Origin: Lachnospiraceae bacterium
GTDB lineage: Bacteria; Bacillota_A; Clostridia; Lachnospirales; Lachnospiraceae
Direction of reading: 5' to 3'
DNA: 7,061 bases
Assembly: GCA_009774465.1 (NCBI GenBank)
Contig: VSNT01000169.1
Coordinates: 1-7,061 of the forward strand
The position numbers and the translations under genes were made by a program. Below, one piece after another: positions 1-6,847 of this stretch; positions within the stretch are counted from its first letter, which is position 1, and every line of letters starts with the position of its first letter. Under the pieces are notes generated by a model, which was not told the origin of the DNA, did no database searches, and saw nothing but the letters and a program-made list of their open reading frames with translations.

Positions 1-21
1 AAGTTTCTTTTCATTAGCCAT
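1..21 (-). CDS. 5' end of an unidentified gene leaving the window
   Basis: On the minus strand an ATG at 21-19 opens a frame reading MANEKKL before the window ends. It is preceded by AAAGGAAACAGAT, so an AGGA Shine-Dalgarno core lies about 7 nt from the start, and further upstream by a good promoter (105-133). Seven residues are too few to name a product. The start codon, ribosome site, palindrome and promoter in proper order make a real gene likely. It is transcribed divergently from the nitrilase-like gene and shares its intergenic region. Confidence 0.6.
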
Positions 22-74
22 ATCTGTTTCCTTTCTTTGATTTTGCAAAAAAATATAAAGTCTTGAGATTATAT

Positions 75-98
75 ATCATATTGATATGTTAATATGAT
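75..98. promoter_or_regulatory. Operator-like perfect palindrome at the minus-strand transcription start
   Basis: ATCATATT (75-82) and AATATGAT (91-98) are perfect inverted 8-bp arms around an 8-nt spacer. With the minus-strand -10 box at 110-105, transcription should start near 98, so the palindrome covers about +1 to +24. That is a usual place for a repressor operator, and it could equally form a weak leader hairpin. The regulator is unknown; autoregulation by the partial gene at 1-21 is possible but unproven. Confidence 0.45.
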
Positions 99-104
99 TT
101 GTAT

Positions 105-133
105 AATATATATTATTTTAGTATACGTGTCAA
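105..133 (-). promoter_or_regulatory. Sigma-A type promoter for the leftward partial gene
   Basis: On the minus strand a perfect TTGACA -35 (133-128) is followed by a 17-nt spacer and TATATT (110-105); TATTAT (108-103) is an alternative -10 with a 19-nt spacer. The expected start near 98 would give a leader of about 77 nt before the ATG at 21. Confidence 0.6.
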
Positions 134-172
134 GCTGAAAAATAGATAAAGAGATAAGAAATAATATATAAT

Positions 173-214
173 AAAAAACATGTAGTAAAAAACATGTAGT
201 AAAAAACATGTAGT
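173..214. repeat. Perfect tandem repeat, 3 x 14 bp
   Basis: The unit AAAAAACATGTAGT occurs three times without a mismatch (173-186, 187-200, 201-214), followed by a partial AAAAA. Each unit contains the palindrome ACATGT, so three identical dyads recur every 14 bp. It lies between the two divergent promoters. It may be a slippage-prone variable-number repeat or an array of protein-binding sites. Apart from this repeat and the promoter elements listed separately, I see nothing further in the 22-392 intergenic region. Confidence 0.85.
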
Positions 215-298
215 AAAAAGTTAAGACCGCCTCCTGAAAATGTGAAAATAATGTAAAATAAGAGAATTGTAAGTAGCATAAAAAAGAATTATAGCTCC

Positions 299-326
299 TT
301 CATAAAAAATATGTAGATGGTATAAT
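299..326 (+). promoter_or_regulatory. Extended -10 promoter for the nitrilase-like gene
   Basis: A perfect TATAAT (321-326) is preceded by TG and one base (318-320), the extended -10 arrangement. A weak -35, TTCATA (299-304), lies 16 nt upstream. Transcription should begin near 333, giving a leader of about 60 nt to the ATG at 393. Confidence 0.6.
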
Positions 327-392
327 TTAAGTAATGGCATTGCTTTAGACATATCGACGTGTGGTTTTTTCGTTACTTGAAGGAGAAAATTA

Positions 393-1751
393 ATGTTTAA
401 AAAAGTACAGTTTATAGGTACTGCAATATGTACAACCCCTGCAAATTTAAATTCCATAGAGGGAACCAGTGATGATGGATATTATGCAGGACTGCCGAAG
501 GATGATGAGGATTTGGCAGCAAGAGTAAATCTTATTAAGGACTCGATTCAACAGGCAGTTTCATCTCCGGAAACGGATTTATCCAAAGAAACGTTAAAAA
601 TATTTGTTCTTCCTGAGTTTTTTATGCGAGGTGCGCTTGGTGCATATTATCATGCATTTCCATATTACTCAGAAGTGATTTTGACAGGTCAGTTTAAGCA
701 GGCTCTCAGAGAGCTGAATGAGTCAGGAATTGAAATTGGAAGAGATTATCTTTTTATCTTGGGAACTATTTTAAGCAGTAACGATAAGATTGATTATACG
801 AAAGAGCCTGATTTATCTCTGTATCAGACAGGAGATCATTTACTGGATTTATATTATCGCCTTCACCCTGATGCAAAGTTAAACAGTGCCATTGATGGTA
901 TTGAAGGGGGCATAAGTGGTGTTGGAATCAGTAAACTTTTAAAGGTATTAGACTATAAAGGTATATCTGAATCAGTGGATTTGGTACAAAATACGTCTCA
1001 GGAGGATTCTGATGATGCTTATGTAGATGTGCTTAAGAAAACATTGGATTATTGTGATGAACATGCGTCATTGGAAATCGGGAACAGATGTCTTGTGATA
1101 TGCGGCAGCGATTTGCTGTCCGGGGAAACAAATATTCTGTCCAATTCTGCATATGAGCCGGTCATTGTGCAAAAGAAATATAAATCCAAGGAAGATTTTA
1201 TTTTGAATGATAAAAACAATAGTCAGGTAACTTCTGAGGAAAAATACTTGCAGACTACTACCAGATATCCTGATCTTGACACTTCAAAAGGTGAAACCAA
1301 GAAGAATCCGGCTGACGGACTTGCCATTTTTGAATATGACGGTTTAAGAATCGGCGTAGATATCTGCCTTGATCACAGTCGGCAGCGGTTGGTAAATCAT
1401 TTATATAAAAATCCGGATGACTATGTGGATATTCAAATCGTAACCTCCTGCGGAATGAGCGTGCGTGCAAATGCTGTGATTGCAAAAGAAGGAGGCATTG
1501 TATTTAACTGTGACGGGGAATATGAATTGAAAGATGAAAAGGCAGGGGTAGATGGGAATTGCTGTCATACCTCCCTGCAGAAGGTAGTACAGAAAATTCA
1601 TGTAAGGGATAATGCAGTAAAGGAAAATGCTGTTTTGAGCGACGCATATGCTCTGGCAGAAAAAATTCCATGCTTTGCTCCTGAAAACTTGCCTTTGTAT
1701 CGTTTTAAGGATTATCAGATTCATATTTATGAAGCGGTTGAGGTGGGTTAA
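393..1751 (+). CDS. Nitrilase-superfamily (CN hydrolase) protein, 452 aa
   Basis: The start is supported by AAGGAG at 380-385, 7 nt before the ATG. The nitrilase superfamily uses a Glu-Lys-Cys triad to hydrolyse nitriles or amides, or to transfer acyl groups. The matching segments are visible in order: LPEFF with Glu75; NSAYEPVIVQKKYKSK (251-266), which fits the family's 'N.A.....KY.K' lysine strand, with Lys264 or Lys266 as catalytic candidates; and IGVDICLDHSRQR with Cys325, a clear nucleophile-elbow match. No signal peptide or membrane segment is seen, so it is probably cytoplasmic. At 452 residues it is longer than typical 260-320 aa nitrilases; the extra length includes an acidic insert around 130-225 and a polar stretch around 270-305. 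Substrate is unknown. It lies upstream of the decayed toxin-antitoxin remnant and the STAND nuclease on the same strand, but 540 bp separate it from the latter, so a shared operon is uncertain. Nitrilase domains do occur in defence proteins such as the DRT1 reverse transcriptase. Confidence 0.75.
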   Translation: MFKKVQFIGTAICTTPANLNSIEGTSDDGYYAGLPKDDEDLAARVNLIKDSIQQAVSSPETDLSKETLKIFVLPEFFMRGALGAYYHAFPYYSEVILTGQFKQALRELNESGIEIGRDYLFILGTILSSNDKIDYTKEPDLSLYQTGDHLLDLYYRLHPDAKLNSAIDGIEGGISGVGISKLLKVLDYKGISESVDLVQNTSQEDSDDAYVDVLKKTLDYCDEHASLEIGNRCLVICGSDLLSGETNILSNSAYEPVIVQKKYKSKEDFILNDKNNSQVTSEEKYLQTTTRYPDLDTSKGETKKNPADGLAIFEYDGLRIGVDICLDHSRQRLVNHLYKNPDDYVDIQIVTSCGMSVRANAVIAKEGGIVFNCDGEYELKDEKAGVDGNCCHTSLQKVVQKIHVRDNAVKENAVLSDAYALAEKIPCFAPENLPLYRFKDYQIHIYEAVEVG

Positions 1752-1764
1752 AGGTTGTTTTTAA

Positions 1765-1995
1765 ATGTCTCAGATAAAAAATGAATTGATATTATCAGGG
1801 GATAAAGTAGCAATGTTAGAGAAAAATGGGCAGTTTTACTTTGAAAATTCTGCAATGCCTGCATTTTCAAGGGCAGAAGAAACGTTTGAGGGAGAAGCAG
1901 AAAAAGCTGGTTTTCATTCAGAGGAGGCAATGCAGGATTATATGAAGGATATTCGAAAGGAAGTAAGGGGATTAGTTTGTGGGTATACGCGATAG
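1765..1995 (+). pseudogene. Truncated AbrB/MazE-like antitoxin remnant
   Basis: The 76-residue frame contains SGDKVAMLEKNGQFYFENSA, typical of the second half of an AbrB/SpoVT swapped-hairpin antitoxin, then a helical tail ending in KDIRKEVRG that resembles the toxin-binding tail of these antitoxins. The first strand and the '.PKEIR' part expected upstream are missing: an in-frame TAA (1762-1764) abuts the ATG, and the nitrilase gene stops at 1751. The ribosome site is weak (AGG about 10 nt upstream). The last residues, LVCGYTR, look like toxin sequence read out of frame. It is probably a non-functional leftover, though a short peptide could still be made. Family assignment is by remembered motif, not by search. 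Confidence 0.55.
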
Positions 1996-2113
1996 GAAAG
2001 ATTAGCCGATATTGGCAACAGCAATTTTGGAAAGTATTGACGTGTTTGTGACTGGAGATAAGGATTTTTCTGTTTTTGATATTGATATGCCGGAAATTGT
2101 TATGATGGAGTAA
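1976..2113 (+). pseudogene. C-terminal fragment of a PIN-domain toxin, with in-frame amber codon
   Basis: In the frame ending with TAA at 2111-2113, the translation after a TAG at 1973 runs FVGIRDRKD, then TAG (2003-2005), then PILATAILESIDVF and VTGDKDFSVFDIDMPEI. The pattern 'D.KD.PIL.TAI....D...TGDKDF' is characteristic of the C-terminal half of PIN ribonuclease toxins, including acidic residues of the active site. The amber codon sits where a Tyr is usual, as expected of a point mutation. The N-terminal half with the first catalytic Asp is absent. It overlaps the antitoxin remnant in another frame, which points to a deletion that fused the end of the antitoxin gene to the middle of the toxin gene. 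Confidence 0.6.
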
Positions 2114-2150
2114 GCTTTGGAGTTATATTGAGAAAGAAATTATTAAAATA

Positions 2151-2219
2151 TATGGATAATAAAGAGTTATCCTTTAGAATTTTTAGTTTGGAATGAAGGA
2201 TAATTCCAGATTATCTGTA
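2151..2219 (+). repeat. Left copy of a perfect 69-bp inverted repeat
   Basis: Bases 2151-2219 are identical to the reverse complement of 6848-6916, and the match stops abruptly at both ends. The repeat ends 72 nt before the preferred start of the STAND gene. It is rich in dyads: GGATAA/TTATCC (2154-2159 with 2167-2172); a 10-bp stem with one G-U pair between 2167-2176 and 2194-2203; GGAAT/ATTCC (2190-2194, 2203-2207); and CAGAT-T-ATCTG (2207-2217). The first two stems compete for TTATCC. A 14-codon frame MDNKELSFRIFSLE ending in TGA also lies inside (2153-2197). No clear sigma-A promoter is visible. Confidence 0.95.
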
Positions 2220-2282
2220 AATGATTGTAAACTGCCTATCAACAAAATTTAGCTTACATTTTTGGTGTTTTATAGTCTGCAT

Positions 2283-2288
2283 GGTGGG
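2283..2288 (+). promoter_or_regulatory. Weak ribosome site supporting the ATG at 2292
   Basis: GGTGGG ends 3 nt before the ATG at 2292, closer than ideal. The frame stays open back to a TAG at 2250 and includes a TTG at 2262 and a GTG at 2265, but these have no purine-rich site ahead of them (AATTTAGCTTACATT). The ATG is therefore preferred, though translation of this gene may be weak or controlled. Confidence 0.4.
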
Positions 2289-2291
2289 AAA

Positions 2292-5200
2292 ATGAGAAAA
2301 TTACGTTCAGAATATTGGGATTATTTTACTAAAAAAGATGAAGATGGCAAAATAAAGGGAGACGGAATAAAGTTTGAAGAATTGGTTAAATGCTTGCTGA
2401 CCGCTCAATATGGAAGAGAGTGGACCGGTACCCAGAAGAGCCACGACGATAATCGAGATTTCTGGATTTATTTCAAAGATAAACATCTCTGGGCAGAGTG
2501 CAAAAACTATAAAGATTCAATTGCTATGGATATTTTGGCACCAACTTTAGTAATGGCTCATGTATATGAAGTAAATGAAATTTTATTTTTCAGTCGTTCG
2601 AGAATCAACTCGTCTGCTAAAAACAAAATTTTAGCATTTGGAGAAAAAAGTAATAAGACAATTTTATTTTTTGATGGTGAAAACTTAGAAAAATTAATAT
2701 GGACTTACCAGGATTGTATAACCAAAGAATACTCTCCATTAGATTTTTGGGAAGACACACAGCCAGATTCATCTACAGAGCCTTTTGTACATCTATACTT
2801 CTTTAAGAATGCTGTTTCCAATGTAAATGCTGTAGCAGAGTCTTTTAAAAGTTATACAAGCGCAGATACAATATACTATAATGAAACATTTGCATTGACC
2901 TTTTTCTTAACAAATAATCTTCCGGAAGATGATGTTGAAATTGGAATTGAATTTGTGGATGACGGGGACGATCGGTTTTCATTTCAATATTTTAATCCTA
3001 CCATTGTCCCTGAAAAGCGCCAATGGTATCGAGCATCTTTAAAAAGAGGAGAAGGAAGAGCAGTTTCATTGAATATGCGCCAAGTACGATATAAAGCTCA
3101 AATTTGTTTACCACAGTTTCGTGTTTGGATTTCATCTGCCAAAAGTGGCTTTTTTGCTGAGTGGAATTCAGAAGCCAAATTTGTTAAATGCAGCTGGATA
3201 GGAAAAACACAGCTTATTGGTTCAAACTATTTGGGCATTCTTGAAAAAACAAGGGAGCAGCTTATTGGTAATCCTAACTTATCTAGTTTGATTCTCACCG
3301 GAAGTAGTGGGACAGGGAAAACCCGTCTTTTAACTGAATGTCAGAATATATTTTTGAGAAACGGATATTGTATTCTTGATTTTTCGGGACAGAAAGATTT
3401 TTCTTCTCAATATTTTTTAAAAGAAATTGTTTCTTTCCTGTATGAAATCCCTAGTGATATGGTGTTGGAACTTCTTGAACAACGCTTATTTAATGACCAT
3501 TCTGAGGAAGGATTTCCGGAAAACACGGAGGCGGAGAAGGCAGTTCGTCTTCTGGCTTTAATTACGAAAAGCGATACAGAGGATTCCCTGCAAAGCACGT
3601 TGAGTTCATATGGCAGCATATTATATGAAAAGCTGTCGCAAAGTAAAAATGTGCTGGTTATAGATAATTTACAGTATGCCGGAAGCGCATTCCGATACTT
3701 TATAGAACAATATGTTTTCTATGCAATTAATCAGCAATCTGTGAATCATTCTGTCCTGCTGCTTGCTTTCAATATTGATTACATGACAACTGCCGCTTCT
3801 GAAATGCTTTATAATCTTCTACACTCGGATATTCAGCGTTTGCTTTCTTATCAGTTGAAAGGCTTTTGCAAGGAAGAACAGGGCATTGCATTTTTGCAGG
3901 AATTGACTCGGACAAAGAAGGATGAGAATAAAGATTTCTTCACTGAAATTATTAACAGAGTTTCTCTTAATCCATACAACCTGTTTCAGACAGTGAAATA
4001 TCTGGAAGAGGCAGATATTGTCCAAGTTACACCTGAAAAAAATGGATATATTACTCCCGGCTTTGAAAAGTATCGGGTACTTTCTGATATTGATATTACG
4101 GATGTATTAGAAAAAAGATTTCAATTTATCAGTATTCAGATTCCGATGGAAAAACTCTTATTTATTTGTTCAGTCATATATGTATTTGATGCTGTCGATT
4201 CTAAACTGCAAAGTATATTTCAAATTTCAACTAAAGAGTTGGATTATCTTTGTAAAAAACACATTTTGCAGTCACCGCAACAAGGCATCTATCTTTTCGA
4301 CCATGACGTTATTCGTAAATTTTTTTGCACAAAATACAGAGACAGTGTTCTTAACTGTTTAGAGTGGATTCACAATCAGAAAAACACAGGCAAAATTCAT
4401 CGATACCGGATGGCATATACTGTCTATGAGATCGCAATTGAAAAAAACAAAGAAAGAATTTTGTACTTTTGCAGCAACCTCTCCACATTATGTGTACCAG
4501 AGAGGCTCGCCTCGCTGTTTTATAACCATTTATTAGATGCATTTACGGAACTGATAGAAGATGGCAATTATGAAGGAATATATTTAAAGTATATTCATCA
4601 GATATGCACATATGTGCGGCAATATGATGGCTCCCAAAAAGCATGGTTAGTAACAAAGCAGATGTTTGACACTATTCAAGCCTGCTGTCCTGACGCATTG
4701 TCAAAGGACACGGCATACTACCGCCCATTGATACATTTTTGCTGTGATATTGCAATTCAATCATATTTTTATGAGGAAGCGGTTCTCTTTATAAATGACG
4801 TTTTAAATGCATGTAAAAACGCATGTCCAGACAATGCGGAAAATAGTGATGAGTTATATGTTTTACAGGCAATTATGTACAATCGCTGGTATATTACATA
4901 TAATACGCAAAGTTATAAAGAAGAAATTCAAGAATTACGCCGTTCTTTAATGGATAAATCACGGGCGTATGTTGATAAAATCGTTGATACAGAAAAGAAA
5001 GGACTCATAGAATATCTTAATTTCTCTGATGAAGGTTATAATTATTATAGTTATCTAAAAGACAGGGAAAAGCTATTAAATACATGGAATAATTGTATCA
5101 AGGATATTCCCAATATGGTTCCTGAAAAAACATTGAATTATTACAGAAAAACGGTTCAATATGCATTGATTCATCAGGACGAAAACGCTGTTAAAGAAGA

Positions 5201-5702
5201 AACGCGAAAGGCAATGAAGTACTTGGAGGAAGGCAAATATTCGCACGAGCCGATTATTTTCAAAACGTTTTTCCTTATGGCGGAAATAATGTCTAATCTT
5301 CAGCATTCGCCGGAAAAGACATATTTCTATAATGCCCGGCTTATTGATAATATTTTACAAACACAATTGCTTCTAAATAATCACAAGATAGGAGATATCC
5401 TCCTTTTAAAAGGCGTAAATGCATATTATGCCGGAAATATGGATGAAGTTTATTATTCGTTTAAAGAAGCTCATGAGCACTATTCAAATGGTGAAACTTC
5501 TCGTTACTGGATAAAAGAATCTTTATTAAAAGAAAACGTAAATTACACATTTACGGTTCTCGGAATTTATAACAAAGGGTATGATGTCTCCTGCTTCCCT
5601 GATACATGGAGCAGACCACTAATGCTTTCCGATCGAAATAAGTTTGAAGCAAGCGGTATTCAGCGTACAGGGGATTTATGCCTGAACCTGCCATTAATAT
5701 GA
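2292..5702 (+). CDS. Avs-like STAND NTPase with N-terminal Mrr-type nuclease, about 1136 aa
   Basis: Numbering is from the ATG at 2292. Residues ~20-135 form a Mrr-like PD-(D/E)XK nuclease: GIKFEELV (Glu29/30), HDDNRDFWIY (Asp52-Asp56 region) and AECKNY (Glu69-x-Lys71), so the catalytic set looks intact. Residues ~160-305 are beta-rich and Ig-like in character. Residues ~310-600 are a STAND-type P-loop NTPase: Walker A GSSGTGKT (337-344), Walker B NVLVIDNLQYA (Asp458), a sensor-like strand HSVLLLAFN, and the lid signature SLNPYNLFQTVKYL (Asn560-Pro561) seen in STAND ATPases. The rest is helical, with a TPR-like unit near 1030-1065 (GDILLLKGVNAYYAGNMDEV). No membrane segment is seen. Known antiviral STAND (Avs) proteins with this order sense phage proteins through the C-terminus, oligomerise and activate the nuclease. 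A similar role here is inference; a transcriptional or other STAND regulator is unlikely given the nuclease. It is somewhat shorter than the best-known Avs proteins. It ends 2 bp from the converging glycosyltransferase, with no clear terminator. Confidence 0.8.
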   Translation: MRKLRSEYWDYFTKKDEDGKIKGDGIKFEELVKCLLTAQYGREWTGTQKSHDDNRDFWIYFKDKHLWAECKNYKDSIAMDILAPTLVMAHVYEVNEILFFSRSRINSSAKNKILAFGEKSNKTILFFDGENLEKLIWTYQDCITKEYSPLDFWEDTQPDSSTEPFVHLYFFKNAVSNVNAVAESFKSYTSADTIYYNETFALTFFLTNNLPEDDVEIGIEFVDDGDDRFSFQYFNPTIVPEKRQWYRASLKRGEGRAVSLNMRQVRYKAQICLPQFRVWISSAKSGFFAEWNSEAKFVKCSWIGKTQLIGSNYLGILEKTREQLIGNPNLSSLILTGSSGTGKTRLLTECQNIFLRNGYCILDFSGQKDFSSQYFLKEIVSFLYEIPSDMVLELLEQRLFNDHSEEGFPENTEAEKAVRLLALITKSDTEDSLQSTLSSYGSILYEKLSQSKNVLVIDNLQYAGSAFRYFIEQYVFYAINQQSVNHSVLLLAFNIDYMTTAASEMLYNLLHSDIQRLLSYQLKGFCKEEQGIAFLQELTRTKKDENKDFFTEIINRVSLNPYNLFQTVKYLEEADIVQVTPEKNGYITPGFEKYRVLSDIDITDVLEKRFQFISIQIPMEKLLFICSVIYVFDAVDSKLQSIFQISTKELDYLCKKHILQSPQQGIYLFDHDVIRKFFCTKYRDSVLNCLEWIHNQKNTGKIHRYRMAYTVYEIAIEKNKERILYFCSNLSTLCVPERLASLFYNHLLDAFTELIEDGNYEGIYLKYIHQICTYVRQYDGSQKAWLVTKQMFDTIQACCPDALSKDTAYYRPLIHFCCDIAIQSYFYEEAVLFINDVLNACKNACPDNAENSDELYVLQAIMYNRWYITYNTQSYKEEIQELRRSLMDKSRAYVDKIVDTEKKGLIEYLNFSDEGYNYYSYLKDREKLLNTWNNCIKDIPNMVPEKTLNYYRKTVQYALIHQDENAVKEETRKAMKYLEEGKYSHEPIIFKTFFLMAEIMSNLQHSPEKTYFYNARLIDNILQTQLLLNNHKIGDILLLKGVNAYYAGNMDEVYYSFKEAHEHYSNGETSRYWIKESLLKENVNYTFTVLGIYNKGYDVSCFPDTWSRPLMLSDRNKFEASGIQRTGDLCLNLPLI

Positions 5703-5704
5703 AA

Positions 5705-6823
5705 TCAGCATTTCCGCTCTGCAATGACAGAAAGCGGTAAAATATTCCCATGACGGTCTACAACGATATCATCCTGAATATTGCGCATACGAAACCAGAG
5801 CTCATTGTCAAAAAGTCCTACAAAAGTATCGACAAAATAAAGAATCGGCGTCACCAAATCAATGAACTCAAATGATGAATCGTTGTATAATACAATATGC
5901 TCATTGTCCCGAATGGCATTTGGACGTTCTACAATATCAAGGAATTGAATGCCTAAGCATTTTTCTATCAATTGATAAAAGGACTTTCTGTCATAAAGCG
6001 TTGTAAGGTCTAGCATGAGGTATTGATGTACATTTAGCGGATATGTTTTCAGGAAATAGTCCGCGCTGATTTTGTACCATGCACTATTGTCATACACTAT
6101 TTTGGCATAATCTTTCATACCATACATTCCTTTTGCATCCAGTCTATAATAGCTGAAACTGGATTTAGAGTTATTTGGATCGGTCCCTCCTTTATGATAT
6201 GCAGTTGCTCCTGCAGATACCCATGTTTCGTAACCGATATCACGCAAACGAAAACAATAGTCGCAGTCTGTATAAGAATAAGGAATGTCTTCATCCATTC
6301 CGCCAACGCGCTTATATAAGATTTTGGTAGTCATCATTATAGCACTGCACACTGTCTGCACACAGCGGTCATCTGCTGCTAGTGGATGGTTATATAATAA
6401 CCCCATCATAGTATGCGCTGCATTGTATTTTGAATACATAATTCCAAAATCTAGGATCCGGTTATTAAGCGGATTTATCAATTTTGCGCCTGTAGCTCCA
6501 ATTTTATCTGAGCTTAAAAATGTTTTTAAAAGTGCTTCATACCAACCATCCCATACAAAAATGTCTGCGTCTACAAAAGTAATAATTTCTCCGGAACACA
6601 TTTCTACGCTGAGATTTAATGCTTTAGGATATTGAATATTTTGGTACACTTTATAGTAATTACATCGTGGATTTGAGATTTCCATATCTAAATCGCTACT
6701 GTTAACATTATTGCCAATAATAAAAATCTCCACATCATCAGGAACCGTTTTTAAAATCCTGTTCAAACAAAACATGAGCATGTCCTTATTTTTGTGATAT
6801 GTAATTATAATCGATTGTTTCAT
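5705..6823 (-). CDS. Family 2 (GT-A fold) glycosyltransferase, 372 aa
   Basis: The N-terminus SIIITYHKNKDMLMFCLNRI and the following VEIFIIGNNV fit the nucleotide-sugar binding start of GT2 enzymes. The DXD metal site is FVDADIFVWDGW (Asp85-Ala-Asp87). The acceptor/base region is GGMDEDIPYSYTDCDYCFRL (Asp186, Asp188), then GATAYHKGGT with His210. These enzymes move a sugar from a nucleotide donor to a surface polysaccharide, protein or lipid; donor and acceptor cannot be read here. There is no signal peptide or membrane span, so it should act on the cytoplasmic face. Residues ~230-372 form an extra C-terminal region I do not recognise. The start at 6823 is chosen because GAGGT lies just upstream; an in-frame ATG at 6835 lacks a ribosome site. 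It converges on the STAND gene with only 2 bp between stop codons, and no other polysaccharide genes are present. Confidence 0.85.
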   Translation of the reverse strand: MKQSIIITYHKNKDMLMFCLNRILKTVPDDVEIFIIGNNVNSSDLDMEISNPRCNYYKVYQNIQYPKALNLSVEMCSGEIITFVDADIFVWDGWYEALLKTFLSSDKIGATGAKLINPLNNRILDFGIMYSKYNAAHTMMGLLYNHPLAADDRCVQTVCSAIMMTTKILYKRVGGMDEDIPYSYTDCDYCFRLRDIGYETWVSAGATAYHKGGTDPNNSKSSFSYYRLDAKGMYGMKDYAKIVYDNSAWYKISADYFLKTYPLNVHQYLMLDLTTLYDRKSFYQLIEKCLGIQFLDIVERPNAIRDNEHIVLYNDSSFEFIDLVTPILYFVDTFVGLFDNELWFRMRNIQDDIVVDRHGNILPLSVIAERKC

Positions 6824-6826
6824 ATG

Positions 6827-6831
6827 ACCTC
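6827..6831 (-). promoter_or_regulatory. Ribosome site deciding the glycosyltransferase start
   Basis: On the minus strand GAGGT lies 3 nt before the ATG at 6823. It falls inside the four extra codons of the longer reading from 6835, which favours 6823 as the true start. Confidence 0.5.
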
Positions 6832-6847
6832 GCATTTCTTAGGATTC

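Noticed and set aside
173..214. Possible CRISPR array
   Set aside because: The units are only 14 bp and directly abut with no spacers.
221..457. Minus-strand 78-residue frame in the left intergenic region
   Set aside because: It overlaps the promoter and start of the nitrilase-like gene, lacks a ribosome site, and shows no recognisable motif.
1401..1724. Opposite-strand 107-residue open frame
   Set aside because: It lies wholly inside the nitrilase-like gene, has no recognisable domain, and its Phe/Ile/Cys-rich make-up is typical of an antisense reading.
2271..2276. TATAGT as a -10 box for the STAND gene
   Set aside because: No acceptable -35 lies 16-18 nt upstream, and the start would fall about 9 nt before the ATG, leaving almost no leader.
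2262..2291. TTG start at 2262 for the STAND protein, adding ten residues
   Set aside because: No ribosome site precedes it, and the added residues (MVFYSLHGGK) resemble translated leader rather than conserved sequence.
5714..5737. Hairpin CCGCTCTG / CAG-AA-AGCGG just after the STAND stop, as a terminator
   Set aside because: The stem has a two-base bulge, is not followed by a U-run (TAAAATATT), and lies inside the glycosyltransferase coding sequence.
6285..6635. Plus-strand 116-residue open frame
   Set aside because: It is antisense to the conserved DXD and acceptor region of the glycosyltransferase, which is clearly the real gene.
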